A DNA stretch of 64,000 nucleotides from Quercus robur. Its lineage: Eukaryota > Streptophyta > Magnoliopsida > Fagales > Fagaceae. The stretch covers positions 13,113,974 through 13,177,973 of the forward strand of contig NC_065536.1 in NCBI RefSeq assembly GCF_932294415.1, in the 5' to 3' direction. The position numbers and the translations under genes are program-made. This document shows, one piece after another, positions 11,866 to 24,669 of this stretch; the first letter of the stretch is position 1, and every line of letters begins with the position of its first letter. The notes below the pieces were generated by a model. It had not been told where the DNA came from, did not search any database, and worked only from the letters and a program-made list of their open reading frames with translations.

Positions 11866-12375
11866 GCTCACTTTTAACCTAGCAACATTACTAATGAGAA
11901 AAAATAGCACCTTGATCAAGCTCCAATATTGATCTTTTAGTACATCTTTGTCACAGAGGAGTCCTTTTTTTTTCCTGAATGATGCATTCATCCGGGTCCA
12001 AGCTAAAGCATTGTATCTATGACCGATCTTATTCCCTCTGTGCAACTGTTCTAACATAAGATCAATAAAAGAACAATCCATTTCCCTAGTCCAATTTATC
12101 CTCAAATGATCAATATTGGCAGGGCATTGGTAATCCTCTACACCTAAAACCTCAAAACTAAACTGCCATTACATGAGAGAATGTGTTCTAGAGACATATG
12201 TTACAAAGAAAAAAACAAAATAATAATGTTTCTTCTTATTATTTAACAAATACATTAAATTAAAACATTACAGGAAATGGGTAAATTCAGTTCTTTTGTA
12301 TTAAACTTTAAAAAAAACTGAGTCTAGTAGTTGTTTTCGCATCAAATTAATACTTCTTTTGCAATGTTGGCAATA
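11866..12375 (-). pseudogene. Fragment of the Myb/SANT-like gene (module 6 exon plus intron)
   Basis: Matches 25440-26040 of the intact gene: the residues [18 protein letters not shown] and NKIGHRYNALAWTRMNASF correspond to module 6, followed by recognisable upstream intron sequence. About 110 bp within the exon are deleted and FSKKFG is altered to FRKKKG. It has no start or other modules of its own. Confidence 0.82.
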
Positions 12376-12539
12376 ACCCCTAACAGGTCTCTTTGGTCTT
12401 TTCAAGGCACTTGTCTAGGTCAATAACCCCGGCCTTCTAATTGTCGGCAAACAGGTTCCTCTTTTTCACGTTTAAATGTTCATGTCAGTGAGTTATACAC
12501 ACATGAAGAAAAAAAAGGATTTTTTCTTTTCCTATAGTT

Positions 12540-12920
12540 CATAAGAATTTGGACAAAAACTAAATGTTTGTAAGACCAAAGCAGTTTGAAGGCCAACAGG
12601 CACGTTAAACATTGCCCTAGCCAAGTAGTCAGCCATGGACATTCCTGCTGACCTGCTTTGGCAACTTCCATATCAGCAATTAGATCCCTCACTGAAGTTC
12701 CCAATTTTAAGTGTTGTGAGCCCAACAAGTGTAGGCAGCAATTCCAGAAGTGCTCCAAGCGATGATAGTCAGTTAAGCAGTTCCCCAGAAGTAGTGGATA
12801 TCCATGACAAAATCATAACAAATGCCATGAGCAGTACAGGCATCTGCTCAGTTTTGGGGGGCCTCTTCTTCTATTATAAAGTGAAGAACTGCAAGAGAGG
12901 AGCTGGCCAAGATTAGTATC
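12540..12920 (-). pseudogene. Cation/calcium exchanger fragment 2
   Basis: Read on the minus strand, one frame gives DLIADMEVAKAGQQ, and after a frameshift a second gives MADYLARAMFNVPVGLQTA then QTFSFCPNSYEL. This is the order of the C-terminal alpha-repeat of plant CCX-type exchangers (VAMAxxGxPxMAMAxxFAGPMFNxLVGLGTALxxQ). Frameshifts and an isolated exon-sized length make it non-functional. Family assignment is from motif memory. Confidence 0.6.
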
Positions 12921-13329
12921 AACTAGTGAGAGAAGTGGGTGTGTGGAAGGGGAAAATCAAGGGGATGATCAAATGGCATGAATCAGTTGCAAGTATTTAA
13001 ATAGCCTAGGGGGCATAGAGCAATATTGGTTCATCCATACAATTTTCTCCATTCTGAAAGTGTCGTTTGCACAATTGTGAGCTTTAAAAGAAACGAGAGG
13101 AACCACCCATACTTGAGATTGCATATGCAATTAAAAGAGAACATCAGCACCTATCAATTACACAAATGTACTTATATCTGTAAAAATAAAACAATCTCAA
13201 ATATACATGATACTTTAATAAAAACAGATGATACTTCCTGAAATAAATATTGCTACAAGATAAAATAGAACATATGTAATTTATATCAGCCTTACTGCAT
13301 TTACTTCCTAGTTAATTGATAAAGTAAGA

Positions 13330-14260
13330 AGTGAAATGAACTACAATCACTTACAGCAAAATAAACCATCAGGCCAGTCCAAACAAGTATTCACAAGGCC
13401 ATGTAGCTTGTGCTCATTTCTCTGCAACATTTATTTATATTGTCTGTGTGTCTATTGGGGGGGGGGAGGGCGGGGGGGTGCTAGGGGTGCTTATTTCTCC
13501 TCTAATATGAACAAGTTTGCAAACATGTCTCATCAACAGGAGCTACTTAAGTCATAACTGGCTTTGCATACATTTAGCAGAAACCATTTTACTGATTCTT
13601 GAAGAAAGCAACAAATGGTTGGTGATCCAAAGAGTGGCGAAAAGTGAGATAGGGATATATAAATGTTGGAGATAGTAAAGGGTTATTTTTATAAAAAAAT
13701 TTATGAAATTCTAGTGGGGATAGAGCTCCAGGTATCTTTGCATAGACTAATAAGAAGGAAAAGGGGGGAGGGGGAAGTTTGGTTGCCTATAACTCTTTCC
13801 CGTTTTATGCACTACCTAGAATAATAAATAAGTAATTAGATCTTTGTGTAAACAAGATAATCACTACTGAAAACAAGCTCAATATAAGCACAATACCAGT
13901 AGCATACATTAAAATGCAAATGACAAATGCAACATTTCTACAGATCCATGACGGGATATAAAAACACACCCATATTTACTTCTTGACTCATCATCAAGGT
14001 CTACATCATGACTTGTTCGGCGGTTTCTTTCTTCTGATGTTGTATTTGCATGTATCAAGCACAATTCATTGAAGATCATAAAGGCTTTATTCTCTACAAC
14101 TGCACCTCCAGGTGATCCTGCATGTATGTTATGTCAGTTCACTATCACCCCAAAGGCAGAGATCAAATCAAAATGTGAACTAAAAACTAGTGGAACAATC
14201 ACTTGCTACGACCATTTGTTTAGTATCATCCCAAGAAAATCCATTTTAACTAAGGACGAT
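13330..14260 (-). pseudogene. Fragment of the Myb/SANT-like gene (module 1 second exon and introns)
   Basis: Collinear with about 30000-30960: the intron, the second exon of module 1 (near 13966-14124, with a CATGCAG acceptor context kept) and the last part of its first exon (ATCATCCCAAGAAAATCCAT). Many substitutions destroy the frame. A G-rich patch (13449-13490) is inserted in the intron part. Confidence 0.8.
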
Positions 14261-15309
14261 TCTTTCTGTTTATCCCTAATTTTCTACCATCCTGCATCAT
14301 GTCTCATCGTTTGTCCTAAATTCCCCCCCCCCTCTCTCTCTCTCTCTCTCTCCAATGGCATCATTTTATGTCTTACATCTAAAATACTTCACTTCTTTTC
14401 TTTTTTATTTTTATATTAGTGACGTGACAGGTTAAGATCATTTTGCAAAGTATTCAATAAAAGCCCAAAATATGTTTTAATAAATTCCATCTATATAACA
14501 AGTTAATCATATAATTGCCCATGTATGCGTACATATGTCAAAGCAATAGTCTTTCAGTCTTAGTGCCACCTGAATAACAAAAGCCACAAGAATATTATAT
14601 GTACCTCTGACAATCTTGTCATTTGATAAGAAGCTACTTTTTCTTGTCGTTTTATGGTAAGTGGTTTGCTAATAAGCCTTGCTTGTACTAAAGCAAAATC
14701 AGACATTCTTGATGTTGCACAAATACCATTATAATGGAATCTGCAAATCCCAGAATTAATCGAAACATAGACACCAGTCAATCTAGATGCAGATAATCAA
14801 AGGTCATTAGCATCCAAAAATCCCCTCCTTTTAATTTGAGTATTGTATAGCGGTTATAGCCTAATAGCAAACTACTAAGAAGAGCAACACACATTGACAG
14901 TGCAGAAGAATAAGATTTATTTTCAACTTCCAGCAGAAACAAAGCAACTACATCTTGATTTGATGCATGGAACTTCAAGCACATATTTATCTGTATAAAA
15001 GCCTTTTCCACTTAATGCCCAGCCCTACAAACAAATGAAAAGAATATGTTTATACACTTTATTTTTATATTTTATGAATAGTTTACACTCTTTATATCAG
15101 TTGCAATCTTCAACTCATGTTGATAATTTTTACCGCTTGATGTGGTTATATAGTCTGGAGTTATTTAGTGGAGCTAATGTGCTGTAGTTATCTTATCTGT
15201 AGACTAACCAATACACATCTTCTTCTTTAAGTCCACTTCCAGTCTTACATATTCAACCTTCTACCTATGACCTTTTCAGTATAAACAAAATACAGATTTA
15301 GACCTGCTT

Positions 15310-15660
15310 TGGCAACGGCCATTGTTTGTATTTGGATAAACATTGAACTCGAAATCAGTACAGACCCCATCAAGCTCAATAACAGGAAGACAATGCAGTC
15401 ACCATTCCCATAAGCATTTGAAGAAACATTGGTTTTTGTATTATCAAAGCTGTTCCAAGCCCAACAAGCATGTCAAACATTGGCTCAGCAAAGCGGCTAG
15501 CCATGGCCACTGTTGGCTGACCTGCTTTTGCAATGGTCATATCAGCAACAAAAAGGCCGTTCCAATTTGCCCATAACAAACTCATAACACATGCTATGAA
15601 CAGTACAAGCATCTGATCAGTTTTTTGGGGCTAAAGTGAACAACTTCAAGAGGAGCTGGC
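15310..15660 (-). pseudogene. Cation/calcium exchanger fragment 3 (best preserved)
   Basis: A 78-codon frame from 15612 reads ..ADMTIAKAGQPTVAMASRFA, EPMFDMLVGLGTALIIQ.. . This fits the second transmembrane alpha-repeat of CCX antiporters, including the (G/E)PMF(N/D)xLVGLG signature with the usual Gly-Pro replaced by Glu-Pro and Asn by Asp. Flanking DNA to about 15930 matches 12930-13150, so fragments 2 and 3 are tandem duplicates. No other exons are present. Confidence 0.65.
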
Positions 15661-15930
15661 AAAAGACTACCCTAGATAAGAGAGGAAAACAGGTGCATTA
15701 AAGGAGGACAACAATAGGATGATCAAATTATTTGCAAGAATATGGAAGGGATAAGGGCCAAAGAGCAATATTGGCTGATATAAATAATTTGCTTCATTCT
15801 AAAGGTGCAGCTTGAGGAATTGTGAGCTTTAAAAGAAATGAGGAAAGAAGCTCCCAAAGTTTTAAGATCTGAATATGCAATTTAAAGAAAAAATTAGCAA
15901 AATCATTTGAAGAATGCTACTTGCAGTTGA

Positions 15931-17430
15931 TTTCTCTAAATATAAAACATTCTGAACCTGAACATGAGTTTCATGGTATGTCCCCATGCAAGGAGATTAG
16001 AAGAGAAGTACTAATAATGTATAAAGTTACAGTTCCAAATTGCTAGCATTTTCCTTTATCACTTTTTTGTTGCTTGCTTGATTTGGGGAATATTAGGGTG
16101 GAATTTGGAAGGGATTGTTAGCTGAGGGTGAAATATATCAAGATAATAAAATAAAATTTTAAAAAATTATTGTTTTGTTAACCTTCATTTCATTAATATA
16201 AGTCTATACATCACCACAAGCTCCCATATACAAACTTAAAAGCAGGCACGTAATAAAATTTAATGACTCAGACAAAGTAAGCGAAGTTACTAATTAGGAG
16301 ACCCCACTGACATTTCAAGGCCAATACATTGACCAAGCACTTAAGAAGAACCAGAAGTTTATTTGATGCATACACGTATTCTACCAGCAGTTCCAAATAG
16401 GCATCTAGCTTTGTTGATAATTATCAACAAACAACAGAGTTACATCTGTTTTTTCTTCTTCTGATAAATGAGTAACAAGGTATAGTAGAAGCTATAGTTA
16501 ACAACTAAAGTAGGACTAAAGTCTTAGCAGTTATGCCAAACTGCAACACATAATCAGTCACAAGCTGAATCTGAGAACAGAATAGGAGCTATCCCACAGG
16601 CTACAAAGCACCTTGTTTTAAATGGAATTACAGTAGCCTCAATTATCAAGTTTAATTCTACCCTTTATCTCCCATTGAATTAATTTCACAATGCCTTCCA
16701 CACATCTTCATAATGTCATTCCAATTTTCATAGACTCAGCACACAAATCCAAAATTCAGAAATAGTTTCTGCTGAATCAGCATCAGAGCAGATTAACAAT
16801 GTTCCACATGATCCAGTGCATGGGGCCTACTAATATTTCAAGTGAAAATTCTCTTATTAACGTTTATTCTATCTACTTAGTCAAGCTTGGCATATCTAGG
16901 AGCAAGAAAATATCAAGGTACACCTTTCAAAATCACCTTACAGCTGCATTCTTTCTTCAGACCCTAAATCTCCAAAATTAAGAAAAATATTTTCACTATA
17001 GAATTGCCTCTTCTTGAACCCATCTAAAGAATAAGCCTTCGATTTATATTGCACACCAAGTACTTTAACGATGTTTTACCTCAAATAATATATTGAACAA
17101 CATTGTGTTGTTTCCATGACCCTCGTATACAGAGAGACCTAAAAATTGAATTATCTTTCATGCTTTGGCTCCAAAGAATTACATACGCCCTTGTTCGTAT
17201 TTTCTTTGGTCAAAGAAGAACCTTCTTTTTTTCCCCTGCATTAGCATCATTTACATAGTCAACTTGATGTTCCTAATTTCTCTACTACTCAACATCCTGC
17301 ATTTGATAGTCTTAATTTTACAATAATTCAAAGGATTTAAAAGCCTTATTATGGAACTGCCTTTAACAAAATAACATTCACCTATATACCAAAACAAAAA
17401 GGCAGATATACATAGAAATACGTACATGTA

Positions 17431-17473
<43 letters not shown>

Positions 17474-18084
17474 GAGAGGGAATCAGACTGTCAAGTTTGT
17501 AACGATTGAATATATTTAGCAAGATCTCATTTAACATAGACTCCATCTCCAAACTTTTTTCCACTTCAATAGCTGGGTTACCAAGTAAAGTAATGTAATT
17601 ATGTAACTCCCATCTAATTCCCCAAAGCCAGTTTCCAAAGGACACGTCATTACTAAATTAAGCTCATTCTCATAGAAAATAAAGCAGTAGAACACATAGA
17701 GCACCAGATATATACATAAACTCTAAAAACATTCAAACAAAAACAAAAGTCACATCTCAAACATACCATTCCAAGAGCTCAACAGGACCTATATCAGGTT
17801 TCACTTCCTCCAAATTTCCTGAAACCTCTCTAATGGAAAGAAAAGACCTAGGAATGAGCTCTAAGGCTAACAACTTATGCAGAGTTAGTTCTACCAAATG
17901 CTTAACCCTCAAATGACTTTGAAATTGTACCAAATTTAACAGGGCAATGACTTTATAGCACACTATATAATTCTAAAATTTCAACTCAGCGATCCACTCC
18001 TACTCCAACTTCTGAATTTTTCTTATATATATTCATAATACGCAGTGGCATGTAGTAGTTTCAATGTAAAAATAATACCTGGGC
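15931..18084. other. Intergenic, no gene supported
   Basis: AT-rich. There is a (GT)n microsatellite at about 17432-17468. Two short minus-strand ORFs (17382-17645 and 17757-17963, the latter ending VELLEW before a donor-like GTATGT) could be alternative 3' exons of the TNL transcript, but no family was recognised. Confidence 0.5.
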
Positions 18085-18272
18085 ATATTTCTTCGCATCG
18101 GACTCGGTGTCTTTGACGGTGGATACAGATTGAAAATGGAGTCATCTTTTTATAAAGGGATTGGCTATTGAAGAAGAACCCAAATCAAACCCATTACCAT
18201 CTGCTGAGTCAATACCCAAACATAAGTCAAGCCCATTTGCTATACCCACTGGACGCCTTGAATCAGATGTCT
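18085..18272 (-). pseudogene. Frameshifted C-terminal tail of the TNL gene
   Basis: Directly after the TGA that ends the TNL frame, another frame reads LKTSDSRRPVGIANGLDLCL, then GIDSADGNGFDLGSSSIANP up to a stop. A third frame then gives DDSIFNLYPPSKTPSP. I recall tails of this type at the end of tree TNL proteins. Two small indels, near 18275 and in an A run near 18150, explain the breaks. Confidence 0.7.
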
Positions 18273-21200
18273 TCAGGGACTAGAGGAGCTTGAAAGGTCT
18301 CCTGCGTCTGAGTCCGTCTGTGAACCATTTGGAGATAGTAAAGGTGCGAGCAGCTCTGTGTCGTCAGCAACATTTTGAGAATTGTGTTGGATGATAACGG
18401 AATTCTGAGGAGGACATACGCATTCCACATGTACTCCCATCCTTGCAATCACAGGAGCGTATTTTCCGTTTGTACTTACCCAATGATCGATTTTACATGA
18501 AATCCCAACACGATTCCGATCACCTTGCATCAAGTCTCCGAATCTCCTCTGTAATTGGCAGTGAGGTTCACCGTAAAACCACAGATGATCACACTTCAAT
18601 CTAGTAAAACGCCGCGTAACCATGAGACGTCGCTTACGACTATCGGTAGAAATGTGGATATGAAAAAGACAATTGATACTATCATCACGAATAGAACCGT
18701 GTTTATCATTATTAGCGTAACTATCCTTCAACGGAATTAGATGAAGAGCAACACAAACAGCAATTGATGGAAACTCAGGACCAACCCAGAATGATATGGA
18801 ACTTTCAATGCTTTGATGATTGATCCAATTCGGAATCTTCTTTCCTGGTACTGTAATATTATATCTCTCTCCATAATCAACCAGATACGAATCTAGAGTG
18901 GGAAAGGACTCATCTTGAATTGCGTTGAGCTTAGAGAGGGAGACCCGGGAAGAGCAATCAATCTGATTCGATAAATTGCGATGTGAATGCGAATCCATTA
19001 ATACTCTGTGTTTCACACCTGAACATTTCATATTTGGTGAAAGCCCTAAATTTCTTCCAAACTGCATGAAATTAGGAATTTTAAGAAATTGAAGTTTAGC
19101 AAATCTAGTAAATGTATTTGCAAAGGTAACCAAAGTTGTTTCTATTATTACTTTAAGAGAGAGAGAGAGATGGGTACCTGAAGGATTAATTTTCTTAATG
19201 ATTCTGAATTCAACGAGATGCAGTTTGTTGCATTTACTTGTCTTATACTTTCTGGAAGCTTTGGAATTTTCTTAAGGAACTTGGAATCCCGAATTAGAAG
19301 CCAATTTAATCTATTGAATCTGATAATGCTTTCTCTGAGGTTCAAATCTTTACTCCCTGATAATAAACATTTCTCTGAGTGGGTGAAGCAAGAAGTCAAC
19401 TTTTTTAGAAAATTCATCTTTGGAAAACAATATTTTGAAAAGCCACCGTAAGAATTGCACGCTGCTGCTTGTCTACCAATCCCCACGTCCTTTGGAAATT
19501 TGACATTACCATAAAGGTGGAGTGTGCGAAGATGTTGCAATTTATAAATGCTACTAGGAAGTTGACACGAATAGAAAATGGAACCTATTTCTAATCGCTC
19601 AAGCCCAGTGAGATTCTCAATTGATGGAGGAAGCTCTCTAATAGCAGTGTGTCCCAGACTTAGAAACTTTAAATTTTCCATTTCTTGTAGAATATCGGGG
19701 AACCTTTTAACCCTTTTGCAATCATAAAGAAATAAATATTTAAGGGATTTCATCACAATACAACTTGGAAGAATTTCAAGTTCATCGCAACCCCAGAGGT
19801 CCCAGCTTTCAAGCTTATCAAGATATCCAACAGAGTCATGAATCTTGACTAATTTTTTACACCTTTGGAGATCCAATTTCTTTACATTTGGGGTGGCACT
19901 CAATAAGTCGGGTAATTCCCTGATGTATTGATTGGAAATGAAATTCATATATGTCAAGTTTTTGCATTGTATCCTCTGTAGAAAAAAGAAAATCAAAATT
20001 TTTAACTCCAACAAATGTTATTAAAATATAGTTTAATAAAGTAATAATAATTATAAATAAATAAAAATGATTATACCTTGAAAAGCTTGTCCAATGTAAC
20101 TCGACTTTCTGGCATGTTCAGTGCAATGAGATTTTGAGGATCAAAATTAGGTGGTAAGGAAGATAAAGGAAATCCGGACCAATCAAGAACCCTTAATTCG
20201 TTAGGAAGATATTTAAGACCTCTACAAATATCTACATTACTAACTATGAGGAGCTTGAGATTTTTCATCTTTTCAAGACATTTAGGTTCTAATTTCATCT
20301 TTGATGATTCAGGTGAGCATATCCTTATGCCTCGAATTTTTTCTGATCCCTAATTAGACAAAGCATCAAGTCAATCATACTATACAATAAAATTCACTAA
20401 AGTGTAATGACGGTTAATTTAAATAAGAACTAAACTAATAAAGTTAAATTTTCTTCAACATTTAAATGAAAAATAATCACTACATTTGCCATTTGAAAAA
20501 AGGTAGAAAATGAACCAAGATAATGCATACCATATTTTGTGTTAGTACTTTATGAACATCCTCATAACACCATAGCCTACTGCGCTCTCCAGGCAAGTTT
20601 GGTGATTCCCGTTGAACAATGTCTCTACCCATTTGTCGTAGCAAGTCATGCATCAGCAATTTATCATATTGACCAACGGTTATTAGGCACTTATCGATAA
20701 GTCTTTGAATTCCACAAATTGGATATAAATTGCAAGCATCCAGTATATCAATGACATACTCCTTAGGAAATCCCTCAAAGAAGCATGCAATATCGAGGAA
20801 AATATCTTTTTCAGTTTTATCCAATCCTACATAACTTATTTCAAGTATTTTTTTTATTTCTTCATTAGGAATTCTTTCATACTTTTCTACTGCACTTCTC
20901 CATTCAGGTTTAGTTCTTCCATACAAATCAGCACCAATTATTACTAGAGCCAACGGCAATCCCTTGGCATATTGTATAACTCTGTCTGCAAGTTCCAAAT
21001 AATCATCTTTGGGTTTGTTGCTTTGGAAGGCGTGCATACTAAAAAGTTCAAGAGCTTCATCTTGATCTAATTCCTTAACCGAGTAGGTTGAACAACAATT
21101 TCCAAGAGTAGCTGCCAAGTGTTTGTCTCTTGTTGTTATAATGATTTTGCTTCCAGAAGCAAACCAATCACATCTTCCAAGCAAATTTTCTATTTGGATC

Positions 21201-23462
21201 CGTTTATCCACATCATCAAGAACTAAAAGGATCCTCATAAATGAAAGTCTTTCCTTTATCATATTGATTCCTCTTGATTTGTTACCCACCTTTAAATTTG
21301 TATTCCTTAAGATCTCAAAAAGAAGTGTCTCTTGTAGTTCGATTACACCAGCATTTGTCCCCGATCTTTCTCTTAAATTTTCTAGATAACAAAATCCATC
21401 AAAATCATCACAAATTCTATTAAAAATAGCTTTTGCGATTGTTGTCTTACCAATTCCACCAGGGCCATAGATACCTATTATATGACCATCATTTGACTCA
21501 ATATCTGAAAGTATGGTCTTTACACGAAAATTTATTCCAATTGGGTATCGTGCGACAAATAACGGTGAGCAATTTAATTTAAAATTTGAGATCTCTTCAA
21601 CAATTCCTTGGATAAATTCAAACTCGCTGCAACTATCATTCACAAAATATGAAAACAATATACGATTTAGATTTTTATAATATATATACACACACACACA
21701 AAATTTAGAAAAGAAAATAGAAATATGAAAATGAACTAAATTTAAGATGTTCAGCTTGTGAATTAAATTTGAATAATTATCAAATAAAGTAAGTGGCATG
21801 TACAAATTCATAAATCTATAACTATCATTATGTTAGCATATATATATATATATATATATATATTAGTTTTAGGGATCTAGACATAGTTGTCATGACGTAT
21901 TGACCATTCAATCATCGAGGTGGTATGGTAGTTCATTGGTTCAACCATTAGATGATTGACTCAACCGTTGTACTAATGATGAATTTATTTTATATATGAA
22001 CAAATTAAAATAAATTAAAAAATACAAAAAGAATATAAATTATAAAAAGATGAACTTACATTCACTTTAAACATAAATATGTAGGCATTACATAGATTGA
22101 AATTAATAGGAAATTATTGTTCATATATTGAATTTATATATGTTTATATAAATAATTACTAAATAATAAGATACTTGAATTGATCATTTGACTACTCATT
22201 TCAAAGTTTAAAAGCTAAAGACTTAAAAGACCATAAATAAAAGTGCATAATTGAAGGAAAGTATAGTAACTAATTTGATAAAAAAAAAAAAAAAAATTTA
22301 ACATTAAAGACCAAAATATTTGAAAAAAACCATGTGATTCAGTATTTTTCTCTTTCTTTTTTTTTTCTTTTTTTTTTAAATTAAAAAACCATCAATTTTC
22401 ATGATTTAATCAGCTTTTTGGTTGTGAAACTAACGTTTCTGTCATAACGTCCGGATTTTCATATTGTTTACCAATTTGAGGGTTCAACCATTGTTTGACT
22501 CAAAAAAAAAAAAAAAAAAACCATTGTTTTGGTACTATTATGATAACTATACATTTAGCATAAAGTTGCAATGAAAATCTTTTTCTTTTTTTTGAGTGTG
22601 AGTTGCAATGAAAATCTAGTTACTGATAATTGAAACTTGTTACAACTTACAACTCATTTTTAATACTAGAACTAAATTATTAAGGACGAAACGTTTTTTA
22701 AATAAATAATATGTGGGAGAAACACCTATTTAATTGGTAAGGTAATTTTTTATTTTATTTTTAAAATCTTTCTATTTCTACATTGCCAGCTAACAAAAAA
22801 AAAAAAAACCCTTCTATAGGAGTAGATATGAAGAAAAAAAATTCATTCATAATTTGGCCAAAAAACTAACACCGATAAATTAGTGGTAATTGTTGTTTAA
22901 TAATAAAATCAGTTATCATAACAAACCAGTGAAACTCATAAAAAGTACAATAGTTGTCATTAAATTCATACCTACGCTGGTAATGCCAACCAGATATATC
23001 TGCAGCTTCAAATAAAGCTTCCCTCCAGCTCTGCACCTTGTCATCCTTTAATTTTTCTTCGTGTTTAGATAGTGCTTCTCCAAACTTTCCTTTTTGGTTA
23101 CGAACTTCTGATGGATCTATGTTGTAAAAAACCGGTAGCACTAAATGGTCTTTTTTCTTACACTCAACAATCTTTGCAAGTTCATCCAAGCACCATTTGG
23201 AGGATGCATAGTTTTCTGAGAATACAATTATTGAAATCCTTGAACTTTCAATGACTTTGAGAAGTCCTACAGAAATTTCTTCTCCCCTTTGAAGGTTATT
23301 ATCAATAAAGGTGTTAATACCCCGTTGACACAAAGCATTATATAAATGACCTATAAATCCAAGACGGGTATCTTCACCTCTGAAACTCAAGAAGACATCA
23401 AATTTCTTGGGTTGGTGGGTGAAAGAAGAAGATGAGGCTTCTTTGCAGGTCACAAGAGCCAT
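18273..23462 (-). CDS. TIR-NBS-LRR (TNL) immune receptor with C-JID
   Basis: Predicted intracellular receptor that senses pathogen effectors; the TIR domain of this class acts as an NAD-cleaving enzyme upstream of EDS1 signalling. Exons on the minus strand: 22972-23462, 20531-21626, 20077-20349, 19178-19975 and 18273-19061, all with GT/AG borders and matching phases, giving 1148 aa. Residues 20-163 are TIR (FDVFLSFRGEDTR, catalytic Glu94 in CLDEL). NB-ARC has P-loop GPGGIGKTT (218-226), kinase-2 LLVLDDVD, RNBS-B GSKIIITTRD, GLPLA and MHD (489-491). Exons 3-4 carry LRRs; exon 5 carries the post-LRR C-JID (YNITVPGKKIPNWINHQS). The ATG at 23462 was chosen because it directly precedes the TIR linker. 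The stop at 18273 seems premature: tail motifs continue downstream in other frames. The core is intact, so function is possible. Confidence 0.9.
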
Positions 23463-24669
23463 CAAGATTTATGAGCAAACAGCTGTAAAGATCTGAAAGG
23501 AGGAGAAAGAAAAATGTGAAGGGATTGCAATATAACTCAGGAAAGTGAAAGACAAATTAGGAAGAGGGTGAATGCAAGCAAGAGGAGCCTTTAAAGGTGG
23601 CTTGCTTTCGGTGTGTCCAGCAACTCTTAGACCTTTAAAGTCCCATATTGATGCTTTTTACATTGCTTTTGGTGTGACTCTCTGAACTTTCCAGGAACCA
23701 CAGATGCTTTTTTTATTGCAATATCATGCAAGTTTCCGTGTGAAATCTAAAATAAATCTTGGAACTTTCTAAGCACCATACCGGTAATTGTGGTCAAACA
23801 AAATGGTAATTTCCTATCTTATTAGTCATTCGAAAGTGATTTGTAATAAACAAAGGGAAATGGTAATAAAAGTAGGTAGCCATCTTCCATGCAATTTAAC
23901 AAAGTTCAAAGGGAGGTCCACACGTTTTTGACTTTCTGGAAAAGTTGCTATCTTTAGTCTAGCACCATGTCAGGTAAGATTTCTTTATAAAAAGTAAAGT
24001 TTCTCATTTTCCTACAGATTCCCCTCTTTTTCCATGACACTGATGGTGTAAAGAAGAAAGAAGGGAAGGGAAATATTAAACTTTCCTTTGTTTGGTTATT
24101 AGGACTAGGAGAGGAGAAAAATGAAAAAGTGAAGAAGTAGAATCCACTCAGCACAACAATTTTTTATCAAAAATCTCACACTCAAACAGGGAAAGGGGAT
24201 GTGTGAAAAGTCCACTAAAAGATGTTGTGCATATAGATTTATTGTATATCAATATGCTAGCTAAATAGCTAAAAATCCTTTTCACTTGTAGATAAAATTT
24301 TATGCCCTAAAACATGGACACAAATAAGTCCATTTACTGTCATATATGCATTAAAAGATATAAACGCGCAACACATGTTAAAGCTTCAATCTATTTTTGT
24401 TTTGGGAAAAAGATTGAGAATGTATTTTTCATCAACTTTCAAGGCAATCAACCATAAATCCAGCTACAATCAACCATCACCATGCGCAGGACCTCCCAGC
24501 ATAAACAAATTCAATTCCCTTTTTTTTCCCCCAATTTCAATAAGGAAATCAAACAGGAAATTGCATTGAAAAATGCCTTTACACTAATATAGGATCTGAT
24601 TTACATTGGAAAAACTCCCCAATAAGAAAGTACCAAAATTATATCTGACATTAACAAGAAAAATAGATG
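23463..24669. other. Intergenic: TNL promoter side and SANT gene 3' side
   Basis: No ORF was supported. About 23463-23600 resembles the DNA upstream of the TIR pseudo-exon (10231-10300) only weakly. No regulatory motif was assigned. Confidence 0.5.

Noticed and set aside
14560..15011. Two adjacent minus frames of 73 and 77 codons
   Set aside because: No family recognised, no clear splice links. Could be an eroded exon of a neighbouring pseudogene but cannot be supported.
17757..17963. 68-codon minus frame ending before a donor-like GTATGT
   Set aside because: A possible alternative 3' exon of the TNL transcript, but the family is unrecognised and no acceptor could be secured.
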